From assembly GCA_018694835.1 (NCBI GenBank), contig JABHOG010000073.1, positions 1 through 39,012 on the forward strand: a stretch of DNA of 39,012 nt, in the 5' to 3' direction. This document shows positions 31,567 through 38,685 of the stretch, piece by piece. The position numbers were made by a program, and so were the translations under genes. Position 1 is the stretch's first letter. Each line of letters starts with the position of its first letter. A model generated the notes under the pieces. That model worked only from the letters and a program-made list of their open reading frames with translations, searched no databases and was not told where the DNA came from. Origin of the DNA: Planctomycetota bacterium. Lineage in GTDB: Bacteria; Planctomycetota; UBA8108; UBA1146.

Positions 31567-32877
31567 ATGTATCGCATATTTTTCGTCACGATCGGGCTTG
31601 TATTTGGCCTGCTCGGCTCATCGACTCTTCCAGCTCAAATCTTCAGCGCCGGAAGTGATTCCGCAGCCGCCGGTGGCTCCATGAACATCACCGCAACCCT
31701 CGACAACTCCGGCTCAGGCGGCGCTGTACAGGGCTGGTCCTTTGGCATGTGCCATGACAGTTCGATCGGAAGCGTCAGCCTCGTCCACAACGAAGACAGC
31801 GATGGAGTCGACTTCAATCAGTCCTCGATTTTCCCAGGGGGCTGGACCCAGGGAGTGGTGATTTGCTTCACCGGCTGTAACCCGATTCCCGAGGGACAGA
31901 CCCTGACCATGTCAAGTGCCGATTACGACATCGACACCGCTGCAAATCCCGGTAATTACCCGGTTCAGTTCTGTAACAGTCTCGGATCTCCGGTGGTCAC
32001 GACGGTCGCCGTGATCGGTGGTGCTTCACTGGTTCCGACCCAGAATGCCGGCAACATGGAAGTCATCGACATTCCTGGACCGACCATCACCTACGTCGCT
32101 TCCGATACCACAGCCGCATACAACCCCGATGACGGAGTCTCCGGATTCTCTGTCGATCTGCAGGTATTCGAGACCGATAACAGTGCCCTCGGTGCTCCCT
32201 TCCCCAACACCACACAGGGTTTCTCGATGGGACTGGGGCACGATTCCACCCTCCTCGAGGCCACTTCGGTGTCTCTGGCAGGCCCGGTCGCCGCCCTCGA
32301 TGGTGGCAACGGTCCCAGTTTCGCGGAGTCCAGCATCTACACTGACGGGATCACCATCGGCTGTGTCTACTCCTTCATCGGAGCAGAGACGATCAGTTAC
32401 GCTGCCCAGGAGACGGTGGCTGAGGTGAGCTACTCGACGGTCGCGGGAACGCTGACCGGAGACACCGATGGTGCTGCAACTAGCCTCAGTTGGACCAATG
32501 GACTCGGAGCCCCCAATGTCACCAATGTGATGGTGGTCGGCGGAGGTTCGATCGCTGCTGAGACCCAGGATGCGACCATCACCCTGGTGGCTGCGAGTGT
32601 CACCGCCTATCTGCGAAGCGATGCCAACGCCGACGGAAGAATAGACGTGGCGGATGCCATCTGGATGCTCAGTGACTTGTTCCTGGGTGGAGTCCACCTC
32701 GACTGCGAAGCAGCCTCCGACTCCAATGCCGACGGAGCATACGATGTCGCCGACCCGACCTTCGTGATCCAGTTCCAGTTCCTCGAAGGTAGTGCACCGC
32801 CGGCACCGTATCCCGATTGCGGAACCACTCCCGGTCAGGAAGCTGCAGATTGCTTCGATTACCCCATCTGCCTGTAG
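31567..32877 (+). CDS. Secreted protein with two tandem beta domains and a C-terminal dockerin-like module
   Basis: 436 residues. Residues 1-24 are a signal peptide (ending TLPAQ). Two related ~150-residue beta-rich domains follow (about 25-175 and 180-345); both contain the pattern QGWSFGMCHDSS / QGFSMGLGHDST and end with VVGGxS before a strand. They may be cohesin-like or carbohydrate-binding, but I cannot assign a family. The last ~85 residues hold two Ca-binding loops, DANADGRIDVAD and DSNADGAYDVAD, and cysteines placed as in the tail of the cytochrome at 18472. The gene is preceded by GGGAGGAA 9 bases before the ATG, so the upstream open frame from 31480 is not used. A strong terminator follows at 32911. 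No enzymatic motif is visible. Confidence 0.82.
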   Translation: MYRIFFVTIGLVFGLLGSSTLPAQIFSAGSDSAAAGGSMNITATLDNSGSGGAVQGWSFGMCHDSSIGSVSLVHNEDSDGVDFNQSSIFPGGWTQGVVICFTGCNPIPEGQTLTMSSADYDIDTAANPGNYPVQFCNSLGSPVVTTVAVIGGASLVPTQNAGNMEVIDIPGPTITYVASDTTAAYNPDDGVSGFSVDLQVFETDNSALGAPFPNTTQGFSMGLGHDSTLLEATSVSLAGPVAALDGGNGPSFAESSIYTDGITIGCVYSFIGAETISYAAQETVAEVSYSTVAGTLTGDTDGAATSLSWTNGLGAPNVTNVMVVGGGSIAAETQDATITLVAASVTAYLRSDANADGRIDVADAIWMLSDLFLGGVHLDCEAASDSNADGAYDVADPTFVIQFQFLEGSAPPAPYPDCGTTPGQEAADCFDYPICL

Positions 32878-32910
32878 AGGTCTGTTGGGTGCGAGAAAAC
32901 CAGAATACCC

Positions 32911-32950
32911 GGAAGGGGATCGGCCAACCGCCGATCCCCTTCCTTTCTTT
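32911..32950 (+). terminator. Strong intrinsic terminator after the dockerin-tail protein
   Basis: A perfect 13-bp stem, ggaaggggatcgg (32911-32923) with ccgatccccttcc (32931-32943), encloses a 7-base loop and is followed by tttcttt. It ends the + strand transcript. On the - strand there is no T run, so it would terminate the gene at 32961 less well. Confidence 0.92.
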
Positions 32951-32960
32951 ATCAAGCACG

Positions 32961-33986
32961 TCAGTGGCTTCGAACCATCTTTACCGCTCTATTTCCATCG
33001 ATACTCTGTCCCTCCGCCTCGACCATCTGAAGGACCGTGCGTGCCTCGAACAGATCGGGGTGGATCCGCTCCGATCGGTCAGTGATCGCCTGTAGCAGGT
33101 GTCGGACCTCGCCGTCATAGCCATTGCCGGTCGGGAGTTCGATCACCTCTACTGCTCCACCACGATGAAGATGGAGAGCCTCTTCTCCCCTCGAGAGGTC
33201 AAAATCTGCCACCGCATCGGCGAACCCAACCCTGTATCGCATCTGGAAAGGGTAGGAGGAATCGGGATACCATGCGGCTTCCGCCACCACCGACGACGGG
33301 CCATCGGGATATCGGTACTGGGTGACCAGTTGAGAGCGGGTGCCACTGGTACTGACTTCTTCGGGCACTCCAAAGGTGGCGACCACGAAATCTGCGTCAT
33401 GGATATGAAGATCCATCAGCGCCCCTCCGGAGCGCTTCTCATCGAGATAGAAATCTTGACTCCAGCCGGGCGCAGCACCGATCCTCTGGAAAAATGCACT
33501 CTTCACAGGGCCCAGTTGTGCCGATTGCACCATCTCTCTCAACCACGACCAGCCGGGCCAGAATCGCATGCACATCGCTGGCATACAGAGAGAATCGGTC
33601 TTGCCATCGACATCGATCAGTCGCTGGACCTCGGAACTGGTCAAGGCGACCGGCTTCTCCAGCAACACATGCTTGCCCTTTTCAAGCGCTTCGATGGCCA
33701 GATCGATATGAGTATCGGTCGGGGTGCAGATGCTGACCAGGTCGATATCGTCCGCTTCCAGCAGTTGCCCGATCTGCTCGCTCCAGCGAATCCCCAGGGC
33801 ATCGAGGTCGACTTCATCATCGGCGCCCGTCTGGACATTGCCCCCACCTCCAAATCCTGGCGGATCGAGGCTGTAGATCGCTTTCACCTGACAATCAAAC
33901 CGATCCGCAGCAGCCCTTCGATACGCCTCGAGGTGAGTACGACCCATGAATCCAAATCCGATGATTCCGATGCCCAACGTGCTCAT
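32961..33986 (-). CDS. Cytoplasmic Gfo/Idh/MocA family oxidoreductase (copy 4)
   Basis: 341 residues, no signal sequence. The Rossmann motif GIGIIGFGFMGRTH is at residues 5-18 and the EKP motif is intact (VLLEKPVAL). The sugar domain includes GALMDLHIHDADFVVATFG with the typical His/Asp pair. It probably oxidises or reduces a sugar or inositol-type substrate with NAD(P). The frame is open to 34127, but the ATG at 33986 overlaps the stop of the upstream TIM-barrel gene in an ATGA and has GGGAGGG upstream. Unlike the three copies in 22565-28170 it lacks a Tat signal, so this pair works inside the cell. Confidence 0.92.
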   Translation of the reverse strand: MSTLGIGIIGFGFMGRTHLEAYRRAAADRFDCQVKAIYSLDPPGFGGGGNVQTGADDEVDLDALGIRWSEQIGQLLEADDIDLVSICTPTDTHIDLAIEALEKGKHVLLEKPVALTSSEVQRLIDVDGKTDSLCMPAMCMRFWPGWSWLREMVQSAQLGPVKSAFFQRIGAAPGWSQDFYLDEKRSGGALMDLHIHDADFVVATFGVPEEVSTSGTRSQLVTQYRYPDGPSSVVAEAAWYPDSSYPFQMRYRVGFADAVADFDLSRGEEALHLHRGGAVEVIELPTGNGYDGEVRHLLQAITDRSERIHPDLFEARTVLQMVEAEGQSIDGNRAVKMVRSH

Positions 33987-34807
33987 CGCGATATCCCTCC
34001 CAGTTGCGCCTCGATCAGCTGGCGCGCTTGAACCACATCGGCCACCCGCTGATCTCCCGCCTCCCGTTCGATGACCAGGTCCGCATCCAGCGATTGCTGC
34101 TTGATCAGGGCGAAGAAAGCGGACCAATCGACAGCCCCTGCTCCCACCGGTTCTTCACTCCCCCACTCGCCTGCCACTGCAGACGGGAACGCATCCTTGA
34201 TGTGAAGCTGGGAGATGTATGGCACCAGCAATTCGAGGGCGGCGATCGGATCTCCCATGCCGTAGAGGATCATGTTCGCCGGATCAAAGTTGACACCGAT
34301 CGAATGCGATTCCAGTTCTTTCATCACAGTGACCAGGGTAGTGGCCGATTCCTGCCCCGTTTCCAGCGCCACCCGGCAATCCTGCTGCTGAAATTCAGCG
34401 GAGAGTGCCTTCAAGCGATCGAGCATCTGAGTTCGCTCCGGGTCATCGGGGGAATGGGGAATGAATCCAGCATGGAAGGTGATCAGATCGATGCCCGCCT
34501 CCCTGGCGATCCGAGCGTTGACGCGAGCGGCTTCCAGGTTGCCTTCCCAGGTCTGCTGCGGACGAACACCACCGGTGACTTGAATCGTCTCGAAGGTGGA
34601 GTAGTCCTCCCCTTCCATCATCATCATGCCACTGAGCACCTCGATCCCGGCACCATCGAGCGCAGAAAGGGTTTCGACCACGCCCCACGATTGGCGCAGC
34701 GGATCGAGAGCCAGTTGGACTGCGCGCACGCCTGTCTCTAGCACCTTTGCGACCAGATCATCCGGTCCTTCAGGACGCAATGACCAGGAACAGACTCCGA
34801 CCGTCAT
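33983..34807 (-). CDS. Cytoplasmic sugar phosphate isomerase/epimerase-like TIM barrel
   Basis: 274 residues beginning directly with the first barrel strand (TVGVCSWSL), so no export signal. Metal-site features are canonical for the xylose-isomerase-like superfamily: VALETG (Glu), VNFDPANMILYG (Asp), SQLHIKDAF (His/Asp) and LVIEREAG (Glu). The MMMMEGEDY loop is unusual. Members isomerise or epimerise keto sugars or inosose-like compounds. It is the first gene of a two-gene operon with the Gfo enzyme (ATGA overlap), which often pair in inositol and keto-sugar metabolism. GAGG lies 5 bases before the ATG. Confidence 0.9.
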   Translation of the reverse strand: MTVGVCSWSLRPEGPDDLVAKVLETGVRAVQLALDPLRQSWGVVETLSALDGAGIEVLSGMMMMEGEDYSTFETIQVTGGVRPQQTWEGNLEAARVNARIAREAGIDLITFHAGFIPHSPDDPERTQMLDRLKALSAEFQQQDCRVALETGQESATTLVTVMKELESHSIGVNFDPANMILYGMGDPIAALELLVPYISQLHIKDAFPSAVAGEWGSEEPVGAGAVDWSAFFALIKQQSLDADLVIEREAGDQRVADVVQARQLIEAQLGGISR

Positions 34808-35135
34808 ACAAACCTCACTTCCACCCGGAGCATCCTCTGGACCCGCCTCCGGTGCAAGGGTGCAGCGTCGGACCGATGGGGAAGGACGCTCACGCTGTCG
34901 CGGAATCCAGAATGTGGATTACAGAAGATGGGACCATCGGAATGGGGATCGTCGCTGGAGATGAATAGGATTCGCCTGAGAATCGAATCCGCAGCAGGAT
35001 CTGAACTCACGAGCAGTCAACAGATGCGATGACATCGATGTCATGGATGGTGAGGGGGATCGATGGACTGAAGTGAGAAGTTGAAATCACAAGATGATGG
35101 AAAGAAGGAAGAAAAACGATGTCCAGGTTCGCGAC
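34808..35135. other. Intergenic region without a recognisable gene
   Basis: These 328 bases lie upstream of the TIM/Gfo pair and downstream of tRNA-Asp. Short open frames are present but have no coding character or ribosome sites. The region must contain the promoter for 34807-32961. The only structured element seen is the 16-bp palindrome at 35029-35044. Confidence 0.6.
35029..35044. promoter_or_regulatory. Perfect 16-bp palindrome, possible operator
   Basis: ATGACATCGATGTCAT equals its own reverse complement. It lies 222 bases upstream of the TIM-barrel start at 34807. One such perfect 16-mer is expected about every 65 kb by chance, so its occurrence alone is weak evidence. Confidence 0.25.
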
Positions 35136-35227
35136 TGGCGAGGAAGACGGGACTCGAACCCGCAACAACCGGCTCGACAGGCCGGGACTCTAACCAATTG
35201 AGCTACTTCCCCAGTAGTCGCGAACCT
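35125..35227 (-). repeat. 12-bp inverted repeat clamping tRNA-Asp
   Basis: aggttcgcgact (35125-35136) and agtcgcgaacct (35216-35227) are perfect complements flanking the tRNA. In the precursor RNA the 5' leader pairs with the 3' trailer, and the pairing includes the final A of CCA. Confidence 0.85.
35136..35212 (-). tRNA. tRNA-Asp (anticodon GUC), CCA encoded
   Basis: 77 bases including an encoded CCA. The - strand begins GGGGAAG-TA-GCTC, has anticodon stem CCGGC/GCCGG with loop CTGTCGA (anticodon GTC), T-arm GCGGG-TTCGAGT-CCCGT, and acceptor 3' strand CTTCCTC. The discriminator is G73, as expected for tRNA-Asp. One G-U pair (2-71) occurs in the acceptor. Confidence 0.95.
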
Positions 35228-35306
35228 CGACGCATTCCCCGCAGGGAATCCTACTGGCCCACCGTCTTGTGAGAATGGATCTCACCCTACCGTCGGCCAG
35301 AGACTG

Positions 35307-35334
35307 AAATATATCCCCCCTGTCAGATCTGTCA
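35307..35334 (-). promoter_or_regulatory. Strong sigma-70 type promoter of tRNA-Asp
   Basis: On the - strand a perfect TTGACA (35334-35329) and TATATT (35312-35307) are spaced by 16 bases. The predicted start near 35300 gives a leader of almost 90 bases with two small hairpins (TGAGA/TCTCA and ATTCCC/GGGAAT) before the clamp. Confidence 0.8.
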
Positions 35335-35431
35335 AGCAAGCCGCAGTAAGAGCCGGAAAGCACTGCCGATTCCCCTCGTCCTGGAGAGGTCCTGTGGCGT
35401 ATCCACAGAGACCAGCAAAGTGCCGGAGCGG

Positions 35432-36007
35432 CTAGAAGATCAACTGACCGATGAAGTAGAACAGGCAGACCAGAGTGAATGCCAGTTTCGCCATCAGGCC
35501 CAGAATCCGTCCGATCAGAGACGCCATTCCGACCTTCATCGCCTTCTCCTGATCATCGCTCGAAGTGGCCGAATCGCGTTGTTGTTGCTCCAGTGCACGC
35601 TTCTCTGCCAGGTAAGCACCGATAAAAGTGCCGCCGAGAATGCCGAAAATCCCCCCGATGATGGGGAGGATCAAGTTGCCGAGGATCCCGCCGACGAAGC
35701 CACCCAGCATCGCTCCCACCGACCCCTGGCGCGTCGCCCCGACCGATTGCCCGCCGAACCAGCCGGAGACGAATTCGACCAGTTCCGCCAGCGCTGCACC
35801 GCCCAGCAAGAACCACACCTCCTGGCTGACCGCCGGAAGATCGGTCTCTTCTCCACCCCACCCCAAAAGCCACACGCCCAGTGCTGCCAGACCCGGCAAC
35901 AGCTGCCCGGGCAATCCGATGGTGATCACCAGCAGGGATACCAGACACAAGATGCACTGGAAGAGGTAGTAGAAGAGTTCGGCCTGCTCCGATAGGCTTT
36001 GCATCAT
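35432..36007 (-). CDS. DUF456 family membrane protein
   Basis: 191 residues with about 5 hydrophobic segments. The DUF456 pattern is visible: VITIGLPGQLLPGLAALGVWLLGW near residues 25-50, then the glycine-rich GSVGAMLGGFVGGILGNLILPIIGGIFGILGGTFIGAYLAE near 95-135, and a C-terminal helix LMAKLAFTLVCLFYFIG. The function of the family is unknown. The frame is open to 36274, but the ATG at 36007 has AAAGG 8 bases upstream and the extension is hydrophilic and antisense to the lipoprotein gene. It is divergent from that gene with 109 bases between. Confidence 0.85.
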   Translation of the reverse strand: MMQSLSEQAELFYYLFQCILCLVSLLVITIGLPGQLLPGLAALGVWLLGWGGEETDLPAVSQEVWFLLGGAALAELVEFVSGWFGGQSVGATRQGSVGAMLGGFVGGILGNLILPIIGGIFGILGGTFIGAYLAEKRALEQQQRDSATSSDDQEKAMKVGMASLIGRILGLMAKLAFTLVCLFYFIGQLIF

Positions 36008-36116
36008 CGAGGTGCCTTTCTTCGGGTGACTGGATCGAGTCCAGTTCCCCGGATCGGATCCTACCGCAGGATCACCGCCCGACCAGAGACTGTATCTCCC
36101 CGGAAGGAAGAGAAGA

Positions 36117-36605
36117 ATGAACTTCTCCAGCAACCCCGTTTCCCGACACTGCGATCGATCGATCTTCCGCCCAGAGATCGGAAGATCTCGCCACCGCTGG
36201 ATCTTGCCACTCGGACTGTTGATGGTCCTGGGGTGGAGCGGCTGCGGCTCCCCGACAGCGACAAGGACCGACACCCCTTCCTCGTCCGGCAGCGCCCGAT
36301 CCTCTTCGACCTCGACGCAGGTGACCGAGGAAAGTTACAGCCGAGCGATGACCGCGGGTGAACTGGTCGGCTTCGTCGGTTCCCGCCAGGTGACGGTGCT
36401 CGACGGCGGCTCCGAGATCACCACCATGATACACAACATCTACGATGCCGGATTCCAGGTGATCGGCTCCTACGACTCCGCCGGAGCGACCTACCGCTTC
36501 ACTCGTCAAGGTCCTGAGAAGTTAGGCCACTTCGATCCCGAAAGATCCTTCCAGATGGTCAGTGGAATCAAGAGCTCGATCGAATTCAGGGAAGGCTTGC
36601 AGTAG
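36117..36605 (+). CDS. Small lipoprotein of unknown function
   Basis: 162 residues. A long basic N-terminus (residues 1-27) precedes a hydrophobic segment and a lipobox-like LGWSGC (Cys43). A Ser/Thr-rich linker (TPSSSGSARSSSTSTQ) follows, then a compact ~90-residue C-terminal domain: YSRAMTAGELVGFVGSRQVTVL... MIHNIYDAGFQVIGSYDSAGATYRFTR. I do not recognise the domain. GGAAGGAAG lies upstream of the ATG. The start of the GT-C glycosyltransferase gene is 18 bases after its stop, so they are probably cotranscribed and could act together at the cell envelope. Confidence 0.75.
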   Translation: MNFSSNPVSRHCDRSIFRPEIGRSRHRWILPLGLLMVLGWSGCGSPTATRTDTPSSSGSARSSSTSTQVTEESYSRAMTAGELVGFVGSRQVTVLDGGSEITTMIHNIYDAGFQVIGSYDSAGATYRFTRQGPEKLGHFDPERSFQMVSGIKSSIEFREGLQ

Positions 36606-36623
36606 TCGGAAGTTGAGAACTGG

Positions 36624-38648
36624 ATGATGACAGATCTCTGGATCCCATCCCCACGGACTCGCTGGTGGGTGTTCCTGTTGGCCTTCTCCATCCGACTGTG
36701 GTCGGTGGCGGATTCGAGCGTGTCCGATCCGGCGTTTCTTTATCCGATCATCGACGAGCAGACCAATGTCGATCAAGCGCGTGGCTTTCTCGAACACGGC
36801 CCACAACACGAGACGCCATACTGGAAACCTCCCGGCTACCCGGCACTGTTGACGCTGCTGGCGCTGCCCTGGTCAGACATCGGCAGTACTGCTCAGGGAG
36901 TCCCTGCCTCCTTCGCCTGGACGGTGAAGATCTTCCAGTGCCTTCTCGATTCCATCTCCGCCCTGCTGATCCTGCAGATCACCGCGCTGACCGCAGGTCG
37001 TAGAGCCGCCTTGCTGGCGAGCGGGCTGTATGCGATCGCCTCGATGCCGGTCTTCTTCTGCGGACAGATGCTCGATACCACCGTCTTCACATTCCTGATC
37101 CTGTTGAGCGTCTCCCTCGCCAGAAACGCGCTGGCTACAGGCCACTGGAGTGGCTGGATCCAGGTCGGCATGGCGATCGGCCTGGCTTCCATCACCCGGG
37201 CAACCGGTCTACCAGTAGCCGTGGGCCTGGCATTGTTGGCACTGCTACAACCGCGTCGCTGGAGCGTTTGCCTGGTGCACTCCGGTGCACTGCTGGGAGC
37301 CTGCGCCCTGACCTTGCTACCGATCGCCACGCTCAACTGGAAGAGTGGTGACGATCTGGTACTGATCAGTTCCAACGGCGGCATCAACTTCTACATCGGA
37401 AATCGCTCCGGCGATGACATCGGTGAAGATGGACTGACCTCGGTCGCCGCCGGACCACGCTGGAATCGGCTACTGGAAAAAACCTCTCACCTACCCAATC
37501 CATCGCAACGAAGTCGTCACTACTACCAGCTCGCACTCGATGAGATGGTGGCCGATCCACTGCAGTGGGCGGGTCAAATGGTGCGCAAGGGCGCCGCGTT
37601 GATCTCGGCACGGGATGTCCCCAACAACAAGAATCTGGTCGAAGAGACTCGACGAAATCTACTTCTGAGAATCCTCTCCTGGCTCCCCGGAGCGAGCGGC
37701 CCGCTGGTGGCGTTGATCCTGGTGGGTCTACTGATCAGTCGACGAGGCCTAGCCGAAGAGGAGTGGCCGGTTCGGGTGGCGATGCTGATGCTGCTGTTGA
37801 CCACCTGGGCCTTTTTCATCGCAGGTCGCTACCGGGTTCCCCTGATGGCACTCGGCTGCATCGTCGCAGGCCGTGGATTGGCCACCCTGGGACTGCGATG
37901 GCGTTCGCTGTTTCTGTACCTCGGGATGTGGCTACTGGTGCTGGCGATTCCAGTGCCGAGCCGGGCACTGGTGGAGGACTACTGCATCGACCCGGTCGCC
38001 ATCGGATATGTCCACGAACAGCGAGATGAACCGGAGGAGGCGACTCGTTGGTACCAGCGCAGTCTCGAGCAGGATCCAGACGATGTGCGGGCACTGCACA
38101 ACCTGGGACACCTCGCCCAGCAAGCCGGAGATGTACCGCGGGCCCTCGAACTGTTCCGTCAGGCGACCACCACCAGGCCAGATCACTCCCCTTCCTGGAA
38201 CAGTCTGGGTGCGTTGCTGGCGCCGGTCGATCCACTGGAGGCACGGATCTGTTTCGAGCGAGCGGTGGCGGAAGAGCCGCGCTATCGCGGCGCATGGATC
38301 AATCTCGGACAGTTGCTGGAGAGTCATGGAGATCTGCACAAGGCACTCGATGCGTTCCAACGCGCTCGTCGTATCGATCCCGATCGCTCGCTGGCACCGA
38401 TCCTCGAGGCGCGTGTGCAACAAAAACTACGCAAGCCACGCAACGCCATGCGATTGCTCCGGATGGTCAACCCCGAGCGACTGCAACCGGGTTCCGCCGA
38501 ACTGTACCAGCAGTTGCTTCAACAGGTCGAGCAACAGCTGCAACTGTTGCCGACAGAACCGCAGCAGGTCGATCCTGCGCCAGCCGATGATTCACCCGAA
38601 GATGATCCACCCAGAGATCGTCCAGAAGAACAGGGAGTCGTTGGTTAA
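36624..38648 (+). CDS. GT-C (GT39/ArnT-like) glycosyltransferase fused to TPR repeats
   Basis: 674 residues. Residues ~10-450 are a multi-spanning membrane domain like the dolichyl/undecaprenyl-phosphate mannosyltransferase superfamily (GT-C), with the acidic first-loop motif PIIDEQTNVDQARGF near residue 42 (Asp-Glu, where the catalytic acid lies in the family). Residues ~465-620 are TPR repeats (PEEATRWYQRSLEQDPDDVRALHNLGHLAQQAG and three further units), followed by a Gln-rich stretch and an acidic Pro/Asp tail (DPAPADDSPEDDPPRDRP). It probably transfers a lipid-linked sugar to a protein or glycan outside the membrane, with TPRs recruiting the substrate. ATGATG gives two possible starts, the second at 36627. 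Confidence 0.82.
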   Translation: MMTDLWIPSPRTRWWVFLLAFSIRLWSVADSSVSDPAFLYPIIDEQTNVDQARGFLEHGPQHETPYWKPPGYPALLTLLALPWSDIGSTAQGVPASFAWTVKIFQCLLDSISALLILQITALTAGRRAALLASGLYAIASMPVFFCGQMLDTTVFTFLILLSVSLARNALATGHWSGWIQVGMAIGLASITRATGLPVAVGLALLALLQPRRWSVCLVHSGALLGACALTLLPIATLNWKSGDDLVLISSNGGINFYIGNRSGDDIGEDGLTSVAAGPRWNRLLEKTSHLPNPSQRSRHYYQLALDEMVADPLQWAGQMVRKGAALISARDVPNNKNLVEETRRNLLLRILSWLPGASGPLVALILVGLLISRRGLAEEEWPVRVAMLMLLLTTWAFFIAGRYRVPLMALGCIVAGRGLATLGLRWRSLFLYLGMWLLVLAIPVPSRALVEDYCIDPVAIGYVHEQRDEPEEATRWYQRSLEQDPDDVRALHNLGHLAQQAGDVPRALELFRQATTTRPDHSPSWNSLGALLAPVDPLEARICFERAVAEEPRYRGAWINLGQLLESHGDLHKALDAFQRARRIDPDRSLAPILEARVQQKLRKPRNAMRLLRMVNPERLQPGSAELYQQLLQQVEQQLQLLPTEPQQVDPAPADDSPEDDPPRDRPEEQGVVG

Positions 38649-38685
38649 CGATGGAGGGTAACGCTCGCTCACCTCGCCCGGCCCC

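Noticed and set aside
34626-34968. Small + strand open frames before tRNA-Asp
   Set aside because: They mostly overlap the TIM-barrel gene in antisense, have no ribosome site and low-complexity Arg/Ser/Pro composition.
35125-35227. Attachment site of a mobile element at tRNA-Asp
   Set aside because: The repeat is inverted, not direct, and no integrase or phage gene is nearby.
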